Shown: piece by piece, positions 32,862-44,857 of the stretch
Position numbering within the stretch: position 1 is the stretch's first letter
Layout of the letters: every line of letters begins with the position of its first letter
NCBI GenBank assembly: GCA_009767595.1
Contig: VSDK01009463.1
Span: 201,608-265,607, forward strand
From: Symbiodinium kawagutii
Taxonomy: Eukaryota; Sar; Dinophyceae; Suessiales; Symbiodiniaceae
Direction: 5' to 3'
Length of the DNA stretch: 64,000 nucleotides
Program-made: the position numbers and the translations under genes
The notes under the pieces: model-generated
What the model was told of the DNA's origin: nothing
Seen by the model: the letters and a program-made list of their open reading frames with translations, nothing else
The model's database searches: none

Positions 32862-34589
32862 ATAGTTGTTACACATAATATAGACAGTCTCACAGAATTA
32901 ACACTATTTTCATCTATGTATATCTATTTTCTATACTATAGTGATCTATGGTTTAAACTGTGTATCATATTTAGGAGGTACTTTCCCAACTTGTTTGGTT
33001 TCGGTTCCAGGATCTACCATTGTAAGCAAGCTTGACAATGACCAAGTTACACTTTCACTACGAGTAGATGATGCAACGTAGATGATGCAGCACTTGGTTG
33101 GACAATTGTCTACACGCGATATGAAAGAAATGCCAAGTTATTGTTCGAATCAAAGCTTTCCTAAAAACAGGCTGTCCGCTCTTATTGCAATATCATGTGA
33201 TCAAAGTATTTCTAGTGATCCTTTTCAAGTAGATTTTCCGAAGAGTTTGCTTCTTTGAACATGTGATTCACTTGGCATCCTTGGCAATCAAACAAATGCC
33301 AGTTTAACAGCTGCTTTTCCGTCACTAGTGCTCAATGAACTCTGGCACCCCAATGATCAAATCATGATGAGCTTTGTCTACAACCATCATCGAAACCGGT
33401 TCTGCAGAATTGGACCTCATTTATGTCATGTAGGTGAATAATCAATCCATCCCCAAAAAAATGCGAATCAACGAGCCACCAGGGATATCATCCATTGAAA
33501 TGGTGGAATTTCCAGCCATGTTGGTTTACCAGAGGGTAGAGTCACCAACCAGCCATGCATCCAGGGGGCACCTCGTCGCTTCTCACGTTGAGGTCCTGGT
33601 TAACATCCAGGGATGACAAGCTGTGAGCCATTGTTGCTGATAATCTTTATCAGCTAATGGGCTATGTGCCAAGCCATAGCGTAACCGATAAGCCATCAAA
33701 AAACGATCATTTTACTGGGAAAACCATTGGTTTTGGGGGTACCACTATTTTGGCGCAGTTGATAATGATAACTATGGTCTATGTCTACGTTAGCTATTGA
33801 TAATGATAGCCATTGTTGGTAATTAATTAATGATATAAGTATGGTAATTATCAGCTAATTATCACCTGATAGTTTGGCTGTCAGCTCATCAATTATCATT
33901 TTCTAGGTTGAAAGCCACAATTGATCATGATCATTCTGATCAGCTAGTTATTGATAATGATAGCTACGGTGCGCTATTAAATCTATCAACAATAGTTGTT
34001 GCTGTTGCGGCTATCACAAAACTATGATGATGTGATGATCTAGGGTTGCCAACATAGCTTGGAACATTTGATGTTGGCCTTGATCTCGGTGGAGGGCTCG
34101 GATATCCTTGTGTGTGGGCATGGTTCCATGGATGGTTGTCAGAAATGACTCCTAGTTCTGGGAGTACGGAAGTTGGTAGACACGGATGGACAAAGGCATC
34201 AAAAATACAACATCCGTGTCAGTGGTTTCCTAATCATCACTGTTGATGATCACCCAGTGTTAACCACCCCAACAGCGGAGTTTGACAGTTGTATACTGTA
34301 GTTTTTGTTCATGACAAACAAGTGAAATGGCCCCAATGGCTTGAAGCAATTTGGTTCGTTTTTGTTGGTGGTATCCCAAAAACTACTGCTCTTTGTTTAG
34401 CACTATGAGAGATCCATATGAACAATCAAGCCCAGAAATGTACTAACAAATATGGGTCATTCATTCCGATCGATCTCGCATTGACGGATCACAATGGTTA
34501 TTGAACAAAAACATGTTACATAAAAAAACGGTCACAACCACTGCATTTAACGGTTCATGGTGGTTCATCGAACCTGCAGTGGCTGATAT
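32862..34589. other. AT-rich DNA with a family D element
   Basis: Family D copy at 33664-33757: GTGCCAAGCCATAGCGTAACC on the left in part and CACTATTTTGGCGC on the right, with the same inner order as at 11206. The rest is AT-rich, with AATGATAGC and GATAATGATAACTA words at 33760-33980. No supported gene. Confidence 0.45.
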
Positions 34590-34669
34590 GGGGGTTTCTC
34601 GAAATAGGGAGCCCCAAAAGTGGAACCATGATGATAAGCGGGGGTACCCCTATGACTTCAGAAACCACC
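34590..34669. mobile_element. Short family A element
   Basis: An 80-bp copy with an internal deletion: GGGGGTTTCTCGAAATAGGG to CCCTATGACTTCAGAAACCACC, in part. The flanks ATAT and ATGT differ at one base. Confidence 0.6.
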
Positions 34670-34718
34670 ATGTAGTATTTGTTTGACCATGCGTATTGGT
34701 TATCCCCTACAGTAGTAA

Positions 34719-35168
34719 TCATTCTTAACCACGAAACAAGATCGAAGAGATGCTCTCGAATTTTGTGAAACCTTTGATTTTGATTCCCGACTCAGAGCTT
34801 TTGCCGAAGTTGATCTCCCTATTGCTAGGACTTTGTTGAATAGCGATGGAACATGTCGCGCTCTTTTCTTGGGCAGTTACTTGTCTCCTGCTGCGTTGTT
34901 CCACGGTCCTGGTTTAGAAGTTGTCCCCGACCTCCAAGATGGTTGTCCCTTCTGTGGTGACTCCTTGGGTAATCATGATCATGTTTTTTGGCAATGCAGT
35001 CAAAACATACCTCCTATCAAACCTGCGAACTATCTACAACATCGTTTTGGATGGCCTGTTTCTAACTGTTCCCCCAAAACGCACAATCACATCATCCTTG
35101 ATCACATGAAAGCTACCGTCGATGCCTATTGGCATCTCCGTTTCACCACTGAGGTACCTGTGTCCTAA
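34719..35168 (+). pseudogene. LINE relic, C-terminal zinc-binding region
   Basis: The frame is open from 34719 to the stop at 35166. It contains CPFCGDSLGNHDHVFWQC, a CxxC...H...C pattern like the zinc-binding segment that follows the reverse transcriptase in many non-LTR retrotransposons (zf-RVT type). Upstream RALFLGSYLSPAALF fits the linker seen there. The reverse transcriptase itself is missing, and no ATG starts the frame. I read it as a 5'-truncated LINE insertion in an intron. GC-rich bases continue to about 35270, possibly the frame-shifted tail. Confidence 0.5.
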
Positions 35169-36367
35169 GGCCACACTAAGGTACTTCCTTGCTAATGACA
35201 CAAACCAGGTCCACGATGACCTGGCGTTGGTGCTGCTAGCGTGCATGGGGCTGCAGCACGACGACAACTTCATGATGTTGGCTATTAACCCCTATTAGAA
35301 CTTGCAGTAGCTAATCTTGGGCTCGGCTAAAACCTGAACTGCCCGATCTCCCTACCCCGGAAACCGCAGTCTATGTGTGGACGGTATCTCCTCACGTCGA
35401 AGCACTGGTACCGCCTAGGTGGAGTGGCAGTCTGCACGGCAACGACTGGTAGAATTCCCACAAGGAATATGGCACCGTAGAATGAGCATATTTTTATTGG
35501 TTGAATAGCATGGATATGGTTGAATATTGGCATCAGGTATGTTGGTATACTAATGTACCACTAAAAACCACTATTCACAGCAAATGAATTTCTTGTTGGT
35601 AAGGGTAATAGAGGGATGTCTATCTGTATTTGGATATATGTATAATGTATACATGTCGAAAGGAAAAAAATATGATGACTACAACAGTCTTGTATATCAA
35701 TACAAACCAACTGTTGGTCACCACTGGCTATTATTGGCCAGCAATCATCCAGTCGTGCACACACATCTGCCAGGATTTTCTCTTTGATCTGACTTCTGCC
35801 TGTTGCAAGTTTCCATAAGTCGGGCGTTTGACTTCCAATTTTCCTTCCATGATTTATGATAGTGATAAATCCATTGGAAGAGTCCTTAATGGAGCTGTAG
35901 TCACTGCAAGCGGATGACCTCAGTGCAATAGTCGCAACCCTGCATGATGGCATCAAATCATCCATGACCCAACAGTGTGATACCAAGTAGTAGCAAATAA
36001 TGACAACCCTGGATCTCATCTAAGTAGTAAAAAGTAGTACTGTTCCAGGCGACCCAGTAGCTAGTATAATTTAATTAACAGTGATCCGATAGCGGTATAG
36101 GTGACAACTTTTGATTTTGACCTCCAAAAACCAACGATGATATATGTCCAGGGTTGAACGTATGGTATGAATTAGTATCCTCTTTTTATGACAATACAAC
36201 AATAATATATCCCTATATAACCTCAAAGTACACCCCATAGTATAACCTTATAACTTATAACATAACCTCATAGCATAACCATATTATATTAAAACCTATG
36301 AAAGTGAAACCTTTTGGTATACCCCATGGCAACATACAGTATCCTTTCCCTAGCCTTTTCACCATAT
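35169..36367. other. AT-rich DNA, no supported gene
   Basis: A 152-codon minus-strand frame (35561-36019) has no recognisable domain. AT-rich words (ATAACCTCATAG) dominate 36190-36330. Confidence 0.35.
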
Positions 36368-36484
36368 GGCTGTCGGTCAAAACCCGTAGTCCCTGGTTCC
36401 CACATCATTAACCATTGTTTTCCCACTGTTCTTGTTGGTTATTATCCACCATGATTGATGGTTAACTGCTTGACCCAGCTCGCC
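36368..36484. mobile_element. Family B element, TSD ATAT
   Basis: GGCTGTCGGTCAAAACCCG to CTGCTTGACCCAGCTCGCC, 117 bp. ATAT is on both sides (36364-36367 and 36485-36488). It ends 37 bases before the candidate exon at 36522. Confidence 0.8.
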
Positions 36485-36521
36485 ATATCACTTGATCACC
36501 CAACAGTACCAGCGCCTACAG

Positions 36522-36617
36522 CAGTATGCCAGGCCGCCGAGAAGAGAACTCCACAGGAAGCAGACGGCCTTGGGCTTCGAAGCAACCACCATCTGCCAAC
36601 CGTGGGATCCCGAGCCG
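36522..36617 (+). CDS. G1 candidate exon 7
   Basis: The acceptor agcgcctacag|C lies just behind a family B element. In the phase left by exon 6 it reads 31 codons (VCQAAEKRTPQEADGLG) to a donor GCCG|GTCATC. A rival reading is attractive: in phase 0 the frame runs 58 codons to 36695 and a good donor CTACAG|GTGGTT, with FEATTICQPWDPEPV and LKLWKLQ. The island is almost certainly exon-like; its frame is not settled. Confidence 0.36.
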
Positions 36618-36720
36618 GTCATCTGCCAACAAGTCTTCTGGTGCTTGAACCATCTGGTTCAACACCTTGGTTCCCTTAAACTGTGGAAGCTACAGGTGGT
36701 TAGTTTAACATTTTAACCGC

Positions 36721-36814
36721 TTGGTGGTTGAACCACCCTGTCATGAAGAATGTGTGCAAGTCAACCAAGCATTTGTTGATAGTTGCTAGGGGAAAAGTAA
36801 TTGAAACAACCAAC
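36721..36814. mobile_element. Family C element
   Basis: TTGGTGGTTGAACCACCCTG to AATTGAAACAACCAACCAG, with GTTGCTAGGGGAAAAG in the centre. No clear target duplication. Confidence 0.55.
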
Positions 36815-37598
36815 CAGTCTTGCTCATCTTGACACTGGTCTCACCTATATGGAATTAAACTCAGATGATAGATAAAGTATGTATATGTATATGTGGTATA
36901 TATACATATCTAAATGTAGTTTTATGCTAGCTTTGATATTGAGATTCTGAACACCCACATGTATATAGTTAATTACACATAGTGGAGATATATGTGGCAG
37001 GTCCTGGAAAACCAAGTTCTCAATTAAAACCTGAATGGAGCCCGTTCCGGTGGACCCTCCTTTTGAAAACTGAAACTACCCGCACATGGGGTAGTAAGTC
37101 ATAGACCTAAACTAGGTTCTTCTTGTGGTTCTTACAGTAGCATGGTGACAACTGGCAATAATGTGACTAAGCCACAGCTCCATTGGCAGGTCAAATGTGC
37201 TGAGGTTCGTGCTAGCGCATCACAAGCATAGCGCATCACAGCAAATTCAACAAGGTCATCTGCAGATTTTGTGCCCAGGCCATGTTCCACAGGAAAAAAT
37301 ATACAGGAACCGAGAACTTATTCTGGCCGAGAATCTGTCTCAGTATTGCAAAGCAGCTGCTTAGAAACGGAAACAACATATTACACACGATTCAGTATCT
37401 CTCCTCCCGAGCAAGAAGCTACGAACCGAGTGTTTCTAAGTAGGAAAGGTACTGCTAGTTGCCAACGAGACGGCCAATTGCACATATTTCAGTAACTCCA
37501 AAGGCTAGGGCGGATGTATATCGCTGAGCTATCGCTGCCATGCAGAATGAAGGGATTTCCATTGGGTCCTGCTTACCAAACATTTCAAAATTGTCATT
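36815..37598. other. AT-rich then mixed DNA, no supported gene
   Basis: TATATGTATATG runs at 36875-36915. A 74-codon plus frame at 37271-37495 has no recognisable domain. Confidence 0.35.
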
Positions 37599-37991
37599 TC
37601 AAACCCTTAGCCAGCCTTTTGCACTGCATGCAGTTTCTCTATTTGTATACACCTCTACAGCATTCTGCAACCGTACGCGCCGGCGCTTGTTGGACTTGTC
37701 CGAGCTCTTGCGCCCACAAGTTTCATCTCCCCTTGTGGGGCTGTCAATGGTGGTAACTCCCAAGCCAGCCATGTTCACCAGTAAACTAGCCCTTTCAGAA
37801 AACCAAGGACATTTTGGTCCACAAGATGAGAGCACCCAAAGATTGGTAGTTTCATGTAGCTGCTCATGTAGTTTCCCAGTCAAATTGAGCTTGGTGGTTT
37901 TGAGGGCGTCCCACGCGACGACCACTCCGCCGATCAAAGGCAAGAAGCTCGCGAGAACGCCTCGGATCAGAAACACCCCGAGTTGGTCGAT
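37599..37991 (-). CDS. Unassigned minus-strand open frame
   Basis: The frame is open for about 130 codons and begins behind a fair 3' splice-like site (gggtttccccaaag|G at 37992). The first 40 residues (IDQLGVFLIRGVLASFLPL, then GGVVVAWDALKTTKLNL) suggest a membrane helix; the rest is basic near the end (KSSDKSNKRRRVRL). It would lie in an intron of G1 on the opposite strand. No family was recognised; it could be an exon of another gene or part of an old insertion. Confidence 0.3.
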   Translation of the reverse strand: MDQLGVFLIRGVLASFLPLIGGVVVAWDALKTTKLNLTGKLHEQLHETTNLWVLSSCGPKCPWFSERASLLVNMAGLGVTTIDSPTRGDETCGRKSSDKSNKRRRVRLQNAVEVYTNRETACSAKGWLRV

Positions 37992-38037
37992 CCTTTGGGG
38001 AAACCCAACCAGCAGCCCAGCGCAGTGAGACTACCAA

Positions 38038-38103
38038 GCAGCAGCAAGCAGCAGCAAGCAGCAGCAAGCAGCATCAAGCAGCATCAAGCAGCATCAAGCA
38101 GCA
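38038..38103. repeat. 10-bp tandem repeat GCAGCAAGCA
   Basis: About three units of GCAGCAAGCA are followed by three of GCATCAAGCA, so the array splits into two homogeneous halves differing at one base. Confidence 0.85.
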
Positions 38104-38122
38104 ACCGGACCTGGAGTTTGAT

Positions 38123-39263
38123 CTAGGACCTAGGAAAATTGTTGGCCGATCTCTGGTAAACATCGGCTAGCAACCACAGTTGATGGGAAAGCAATGAGAA
38201 AACAGAGAGGTCACTCACAACGATGTTGGGGACAGCCACCTCAAGCAAAGCAAAGACAAACATACTTGGCTGCTTCTTTGGCTTTGAAACAGGTAAGTCC
38301 AAAGCACAAAGTCTCAACACATGCCATTGTCTCTGGTGCCTGCCATTGCTTGTCTCTGGCTGTGGTAGTTTTCTAAGTTTTCTGCCTTTTTTGTGAGACC
38401 ATCAAACGATCAGTGAGCTGGTCCTCCTCTTGTCGAGCTTTCTCCAAAGGCTTCTGCCTAAAAAACTGAGCCTTGTTCCTGTTCCAACAAACTGGATCCT
38501 CACAGCCATTTCACCCTCACCACTTCCAACCCACAACAGGTTCTGCGCCCCATGCCTCAACATCACCATGAAGACTTGTAAGGCCTCCTCCAGGCATGGC
38601 AAGTTGTCAATGGTATCAACAAATGTGTGCAAATCTGTCTAGTGACATCTAGCGGTTTTTCGGTCAATGGATGATGGCAGTGGATGGGGGATATCAACAA
38701 CAATTGGCACTGTAAAAGTTGTTGTCTGCACTCTTCTCAATTTGATGGGGGATATCAAGCTCTGGCGGAAAAGAGTTGCATCGATACTGATTCAAATAAT
38801 GTCCAGAATGCAGCATGGAAAGGAACCCTTCAAAGATGAGGTTGCTTCAAAAGGCCGCTTCAAGACTTCAAGGTAGAGCGTGGTAGAGGCACATGAATGC
38901 CTGGATTTCATGTTGGATGAGAGCCTCTTTGAAGTCTGTGTAGGTTTGCTTTGGCTAATACGCTAGGGGATCTGCGAAGCTGCACATGCCGTCCTCTCAA
39001 ACTACCAACGTTTAGTTGGGATTTTCATGCCCTCTATGTTGTAGCAAAGCGCCCACCAAGGACTTCCGACGCCCTTCAGCATGAGCGAGCAACAAACAAT
39101 CAAACCTTTTCATGCCGACGTCAGAAGTAATTCTCACTTTGTCAGGGATTGATTGAGCCATTTGGAATTGCCGAAGGAGAAAAAAATCAGATGATGGATT
39201 CTCCTTCCAGACCAAACAGCTGTTGTCTGCCGCATTTTTCTGTGCCACTCCATCAGTGCCCAC
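38123..39263 (-). CDS. Group of unassigned minus-strand open frames
   Basis: Three protein-like minus-strand frames follow each other: 39012-39263 (QMAQSIPDKVRITSDVG), 38402-38632 (CLEEALQVFMVMLRHGAQ, then VGSGEGEMAVRIQFVG) and 38123-38320 (KQPSMFVFALLEVAVPN). The last one has exon-like borders: cctgtttcaaag|C and ATCGTT|GTGAGT. Together with 37599-37991 they could be exons of one minus-strand gene, but I could not join them in a single phase. No family was recognised. Confidence 0.28.
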
Positions 39264-39407
39264 TTAAAAATCAAACGTTTGGAACACCCAAAAACCTGGC
39301 AGTTAGACCATGTGGGAACCAATCATTACGCTTTGTGCATCCCTGGTTCCTCATCACTGGCAGCAGTATCCACATCACCCTGTCCACTGTAGCTCCTCTT
39401 GCTCCAG

Positions 39408-39474
39408 GGCTGTCAGTCGGGAGGCTCGCAGTTGGCGCAGGCACAAAGCCATCTGAGTGCTTCAAGCAGCGAGG
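39408..39474 (+). CDS. G1 candidate exon 8
   Basis: An excellent acceptor (ctcctcttgctccag|G) and the donor GCGAGG|GTTGAT. In the phase left by exon 7 it reads two bases, 21 codons and two bases, with VGRLAVGAGTKPSECFKQR. A phase-0 reading (GSQLAQAQSHLSASSSE) is also open. Confidence 0.36.
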
Positions 39475-40417
39475 GTTGATGGGTGGAACAAAATGATGGT
39501 TGGATGGCTGGGTCAATGGCTGGGTAACATGGTTGGTGAAAAGTGATATGAATGCGGCTGGTCACTTGTGGTTGGTTGATAATCAACGTTCGGATAAAAT
39601 GGTTGGTGAAGAATTGTTGTTTGACGGTGAGCGTTCATGGCTGCGATATGGCTCAAATGGCGACTCTTTGATTGAGCTGCAATTACAGACTGCCCGCGGT
39701 TGCCCTTGTGAACCAGTATGTTGGCTTTAGGCCACCACGAGTGTAATGATATTGATTATTTGCTGATGGCAAAACCATGCTACAATGAGTTATTATATAA
39801 CTTATCAAATTTGTTCCAAGAAAGAGGTGAGTGCCATTAGGTGAGTGCCACTAATAATGATAATTACAGTACTGCCTGCTTGTGGATTGTTGTGTATCCC
39901 CACCTGCTTAGCCATTGATACACGACAATGCCAGCTCACTTCCCCGCTGCCTGATCTATCAATATCCGCAAGGATCCTCGAAACAGTTGATACAGCAACC
40001 CTGATATTTTCATTGACACCGTGCTTACATACAATGATAGACATGTATCGTTATCTCCAATAATTAAGTCATGGTTGGTTGGCAACCGGAGTGTGCATAA
40101 ACCATGTAATCATATAGGGAGAGATGAGAGAGGGATATGCAAAATGTTTGTATATATGCAGCATTTTACAGATTTTTGTACGTGTATACACATGACCATC
40201 CTGGAGTAGATGCTGAGCCTCCACCGTTTGGGAATGTTCCAATTTCATATCCCACTCCAGGATGGCAATGATAACATTTACCAAACTGGTTCACAGTGGC
40301 TGAAACTTCATCACCAACGAACATCAACCAACAAACCCAAAACAAAAACATGGGCCTTAAGATTTCTCACCAACCAATATCAACTAACAAACCCCAGCCC
40401 TTGGCTACGAATTTCAG
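39475..40417. other. AT-rich DNA, no supported gene
   Basis: Weak open frames on both strands (39500-40284) without recognisable domains. AACCAATATCAACTAAC at 40374-40390 resembles the complement of the 10-bp satellite. Confidence 0.35.
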
Positions 40418-40588
40418 ATCCCTCATAGCCAAACAGCTGGTACCAGGAGCTCAGCTGGTGCCCCAAGGCTCAACGGAACGGCTGGTCCCGGGTCTCCCAA
40501 CCAAGCGCGGCGCCAAGTCTTTAGTGTTGCTGGCGTGCTGCGACACCACCTGCGTTGCCGCGAAAGTATGCGAGAGCTGCCTGGGGGG
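40418..40588 (+). CDS. G1 candidate exon 9
   Basis: The acceptor gctacgaatttcag|A and the donor CTGGGGGG|GTCTGT bound 171 bp: one base, 56 codons, two bases. The frame contains LVPGAQLVPQG, KRGAKSLVLLACCDTTC and VCESCLG, a cysteine-rich end. A second plus frame (RRQVFSVAGVLRHHLRC) with the better donor CTGTG|GTAAGG seven bases later is a strong rival. The minus strand has its own good acceptor in the C-run (agacccccccag|G). Confidence 0.36.
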
Positions 40589-40993
40589 GTCTGTGGTAAG
40601 GGTTCATGTGGATGTACTATAGATATGTAGTTCATAAGTATGACTAGATATAACCAGCATGTAACATGTACTTTAGATATAGTTCATAAGTGTAACTAGA
40701 TGTATTGGGGATACAAGGATGTTGCGGATTTCTACATCCACTGTAGTTCTTACCTCCAGTGAAAATCAAACAATCAGTGTTACAACCGAAATGAATTCAG
40801 ACATACAGCCTAGTGCCCACCACTTGATACTGCAAATGAAGTGTGTCCTCCACTTGTAACCATGAGTAGGATCATCCTCTGTTAATCACTGTTCCACCCT
40901 TCGCCGCCAATAAATGATTGCACATGTGTACTGTACCTGGGCACGCAGACCAAACAACGTGACTAGAAATGCAGAATACATGTAATTCATATA

Positions 40994-41048
<55 letters not shown>

Positions 41049-42165
41049 ACTCTCCATTTTGATATGACGTCACTTAAGGAATGAATTAGTGACGGTTGTC
41101 GGTTGTCCATCAATCACACTTGTCATCACTTATCCTGCTTGTAAGTAAGGTGATCTTGAGCGACAACTAGAGATCTTGCCACCTCATCTGGAAGCATGTT
41201 CAAACCACCTGCTGGTGACGTAAGTTTCCAAAGCCACGCTCAGTTTTCAACCGTGTTGGCGATGTCGAATTGCACCAGTGATGTGTGGCAACAAAAACGG
41301 CCGCCTCATTGATCATGCTTTCCTAGAACCAGCAGCCTCCTTGCACTGTGGAAAAGCAAATAGTTGGATCAATAATAATGTCATTTAAATAATATTGTCT
41401 CAAAGATAATTATGGCAAGAAAAACCTTGCCTGCCGGATCAAATCATCTCAGAATGACAGTATGAACTGCTGCACCTCCAAAGCGTCCAGCTCGAATCGC
41501 TGACCTTAGGCGGAGCTGATCGGGGCTGCTTGTTGTCCAAGTTGGGTAGCAAGTTGGGTAGCCAACGGGGCAAGGTGTGTTTACCATCTCACCTCTTTCA
41601 GGGGTACCTGATGGATCAAAGATTATGGAATGTGGTTGGTTGTTGGTAAGAGCTCTCAATATCCCTTGAGAATGGACTCCTGGTACTGTTGATAGTAGGG
41701 TGATCAAACATGCTTCTTTCGACAGGCAGCATACTATGACTTATCAAAGTACGGTTGTCGTTGCGGTCAAGTCAGTCAAAAAGAATGCCTAAGAAAACAT
41801 CCTACTGGTACTACAGCCATCATGATAGATATGAATACCTATGGGACTACTCTCTACATCTCTCCAATTCTCTACACAATTGATATATACATGTGTGTAG
41901 TTATATACATCTCCATCCATCTCCATACACCTCCGTATCACATCTCTTTATATAGCTACCTGTCCTGTACTGAAGAGAACCGGGTTGAACCGACCCCCAA
42001 AAAAATGTTGGGCACCTCAAACCGAACCTACCCAGTCGTCCCCTGGGAGAAGCGACTGCCTAGTGCCAAGCTGGACTTCCCCCTGAGGCCGCGAGCCAAG
42101 GGGGACCTCAACAGGTGGAGTCTCTCAGTTCTCTCCGTGGATCGTGCCACGTCTTATGTACATCT
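40589..42165. other. AT-rich DNA with (ATCT)n
   Basis: An (ATCT)n microsatellite covers 40994-41048 (about 13 units). Short open frames at 41444-42241 have no recognisable domain. Confidence 0.4.
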
Positions 42166-42277
42166 GGTGGTTTCTCAAGCGATAGGAACCCAAAAAAAAG
42201 GTTGGCCTATTACTAGAAATAGTTCATATAGGATCATATAGGATGATTTGGGGGTACCCCTATTTTGAGAAATCACC
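42166..42277. mobile_element. Family A element, imperfect TSD
   Basis: GGTGGTTTCTCAAGCGATAGG to CCCCTATTTTGAGAAATCACC, in part. The flanks ATCT and ACTT differ at two bases. A GGATCATATA pair in the centre is a small internal duplication. Confidence 0.65.
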
Positions 42278-43377
42278 ACTTGAAACAACTGCATTAAGGT
42301 GTTTGTGCTCGTGCTTTGTTTGTGAAAGATTGAGCCCTGTTGTACCAACCAAACTCTTCCACTAACTGCGAGAAATGTGACGCATTCTGATGATGGTGTT
42401 CCTACTTTGTCCAAGCTTCCTTGGAAGCCCAAAGGAAGGGGAAGGAAGGGGGCCAAGGATGCTTACTTTTTCAAAGCTGAGCCCTCTCAATGTGCGCATT
42501 CCGCAGTTGATCAAGAACCCTCCACTCCGCTTGGCAGGAGCTACCACCCAAGTCACCACCAGTCCAAACTCAGCTGGGATGACCTCGTAAATGGCTGGTA
42601 TCGAGGAAAAAAGATATCTTCCGATCTTCCCTACATGCGGACAACGCACATAGTGTAACCTAAGAACTGCTGTTTTCCCTTTTTGTCACCATCAATTTCA
42701 AATGGCAAAGGCATGCAACGGGATGCCATGATACCATGTCTGGGCCCAAATCCATGACCGTCCAAAAGGGATCCATCAAGCTGTCCCCCATCCACCCGTC
42801 TGCCTGGGTCTGCGGAAGTCCAACCTCGGGAAGCTCTGAGCGCAAGTCTGGGGGTAGATGTTCACCAACTCTTCCCGAGAATGAAGCACTTACAACGGTT
42901 GGAGATGATAGGGATATGACACGCCTGGATAGGATGTGATAGGATCTGAGATCACAAGTCCAGCTGGATATCTTATCTCAAAAAAAAATAAATGACAGGC
43001 TTATTTCTTATAGTATAGGTGCCATTTGGTGGTGTCCTTCATGGGTGCAACACACTCTTACGGTGGCAATTTGAACTGTTCACTGGGTACAACTTTCTGC
43101 AGATTCAAATTCCGCCGTAAGAGTAAGGTAGAACAATTCAAATTCCACGGAACAACCTGATCTAAATCGGGGTGTAGAACTTTCTGGCGATTCATGACAT
43201 AGGACCCAAACAGTGGAGGGTGTCCATCATGGAGCCCCCCGAGCACAGGTAATGGGAGATCTGAGGTGGTGAGGTTCTGCCTAGGCTCAGGACAGGTCCA
43301 CAATGAAACACTTGAGATAAGCATAGATAAATCAGAGAAGCGACGTTATTCAAATTGTGAGGTTCCTAAGTTCTTGG

Positions 43378-43430
<53 letters not shown>

Positions 43431-43850
43431 GGGAAGTGTTGATGTAAAGAAAAGGGTGTTTGAGTTCGTCTGTGGCTGATTTTTTGGTACAGATTGATCA
43501 TTTACCCTTTCAAGGGTTCAAATTCGGTGTTGATTAGGCATGTAACACCTTTGTGTGCACAGAATCTCTCAGTTGCACAAGGACGCCCACTAGCTGGATT
43601 GTCTTTCACTATTAGATCTACAGGAAGCAACAAAACCCATGGATCTTCTGCAATTGAAGCTCATCTTAACTTTCGGTGTTCACATGTGTTCGCCCCAAAT
43701 CCATGATCCAATTCATCTTCAACCCTAGTAACTCGAGGTAGAAATTCATGATCCTATTCTTCAACCCTAGTATCATAGGATTTATTTGAGTACCCGAGGA
43801 TGCGACCCATGAACTTCTTTAACACAAGCTGAAAATTTTGACTTGCTAAT
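42278..43850. other. Low-repeat DNA with (GTT)18
   Basis: Open frames at 42362-42658 on both strands lack recognisable domains. A pure (GTT)18 tract is at 43377-43430. GATGATCC and CTTCAACCCTAGTA words are duplicated near 43700-43770. Confidence 0.35.
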
Positions 43851-44204
43851 ATTTCACTAATATTTGCTGATATTAGCTGATATTTACTGATATTAGCTGA
43901 TATTTACTGATATTAGCTGATATTAGCTAATATTAACTAATATTAGTAAATATTAGTAAAATATTAGCTAAATATTAGCTAAATATTTACTAATATTTTT
44001 AATCTGATTTTAACCCTATTTTGTGAGCCATTTATCCCACAGTTGTAAGATTGGCAGTGTCAGAGATTGGCACAAGTCAGGATAAATCAGGTATTCAGGA
44101 ATTTCCTGGTAAGCTAAGGGGTCGCATAGCTCTCTTGCAACTAATTCTGGGGTGCGACCCCTCAAAATATTTACTAATATTTACTAATATTTGTAAATAT
44201 TTGG
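43851..44204. repeat. 10-bp repeats TATTAGCTGA and AATATTTACT
   Basis: From about 43851 to 43960 units of TATTAGCTGA and TATTTACTGA alternate in strict 10-bp register. Phased differently the unit is GATATTAGCT, two bases from the GATATTGGTT satellite. A second block at 44165-44204 has four units of AATATTTACT or close variants. Confidence 0.85.
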
Positions 44205-44432
44205 GCAGATTGTTTTTGCAAGAATTCGTCATGGGCAGCACCCAGGGTTCATCAAAACCCAGAAATTGCCATCAAAAACCCCTGAGGGGTCGCACTTGCA
44301 GGTATGCAGATAAAGGCTATGATAGTAACTTCTAGTAGATCTCTTCATCTTGGCTTCCAAAAAACCCAACTCCTTAGGCCATGTACCCCGGGCCACCACG
44401 GCTTTCCGATCACCCGCTGCCATGGTCGACAG

Positions 44433-44500
44433 CCATCAGCTGCCCCATTGGGAGTTCCCCGCGCGCGTTGGATCGGAGAAGCACCTGCCCGGCAGCTGCG
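44433..44500 (+). CDS. G1 candidate exon 10
   Basis: Borders are catggtcgacag|C and GCTGCG|GTGAGG, a consensus-like donor. The 68 bp read as one base, 22 codons and one base: QLPHWEFPARVGSEKHLPG. The minus strand is a strong rival: between ctcaccgcag|C and GCAGCGG|GTGATC it reads QVLLRSNARGELPMGQLM. The plus call is preferred because the phases on both sides fit. Confidence 0.4.
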
Positions 44501-44857
44501 GTGAGGATGGTACTAGCCTGCAACTGCCTCATCTATCTGAGAATCTGTAGGTGCATCTGTGAATAACATCACAACATCACAACATGAATGACATCAAATA
44601 ATATCTATAAGATATGCATAATATCATAATGATATGTTTATAGATATAACATCGTAATATGTATTTATTCAACATGATTTGACTATGTTTGTATTTACGG
44701 CTACAGGTCGTTGAACCCACCCTGTTTGGCTCCCATTCTTTCGCCCTGCTGGGCCTCTGACAGGTCTTTCAGCAACATCTCTCGGGGCAACGATTTCTCA
44801 GCGGTATGTCTAGCACAACGACTGACAAATGTTGCCCAAAATGGCTGATCATCATTT

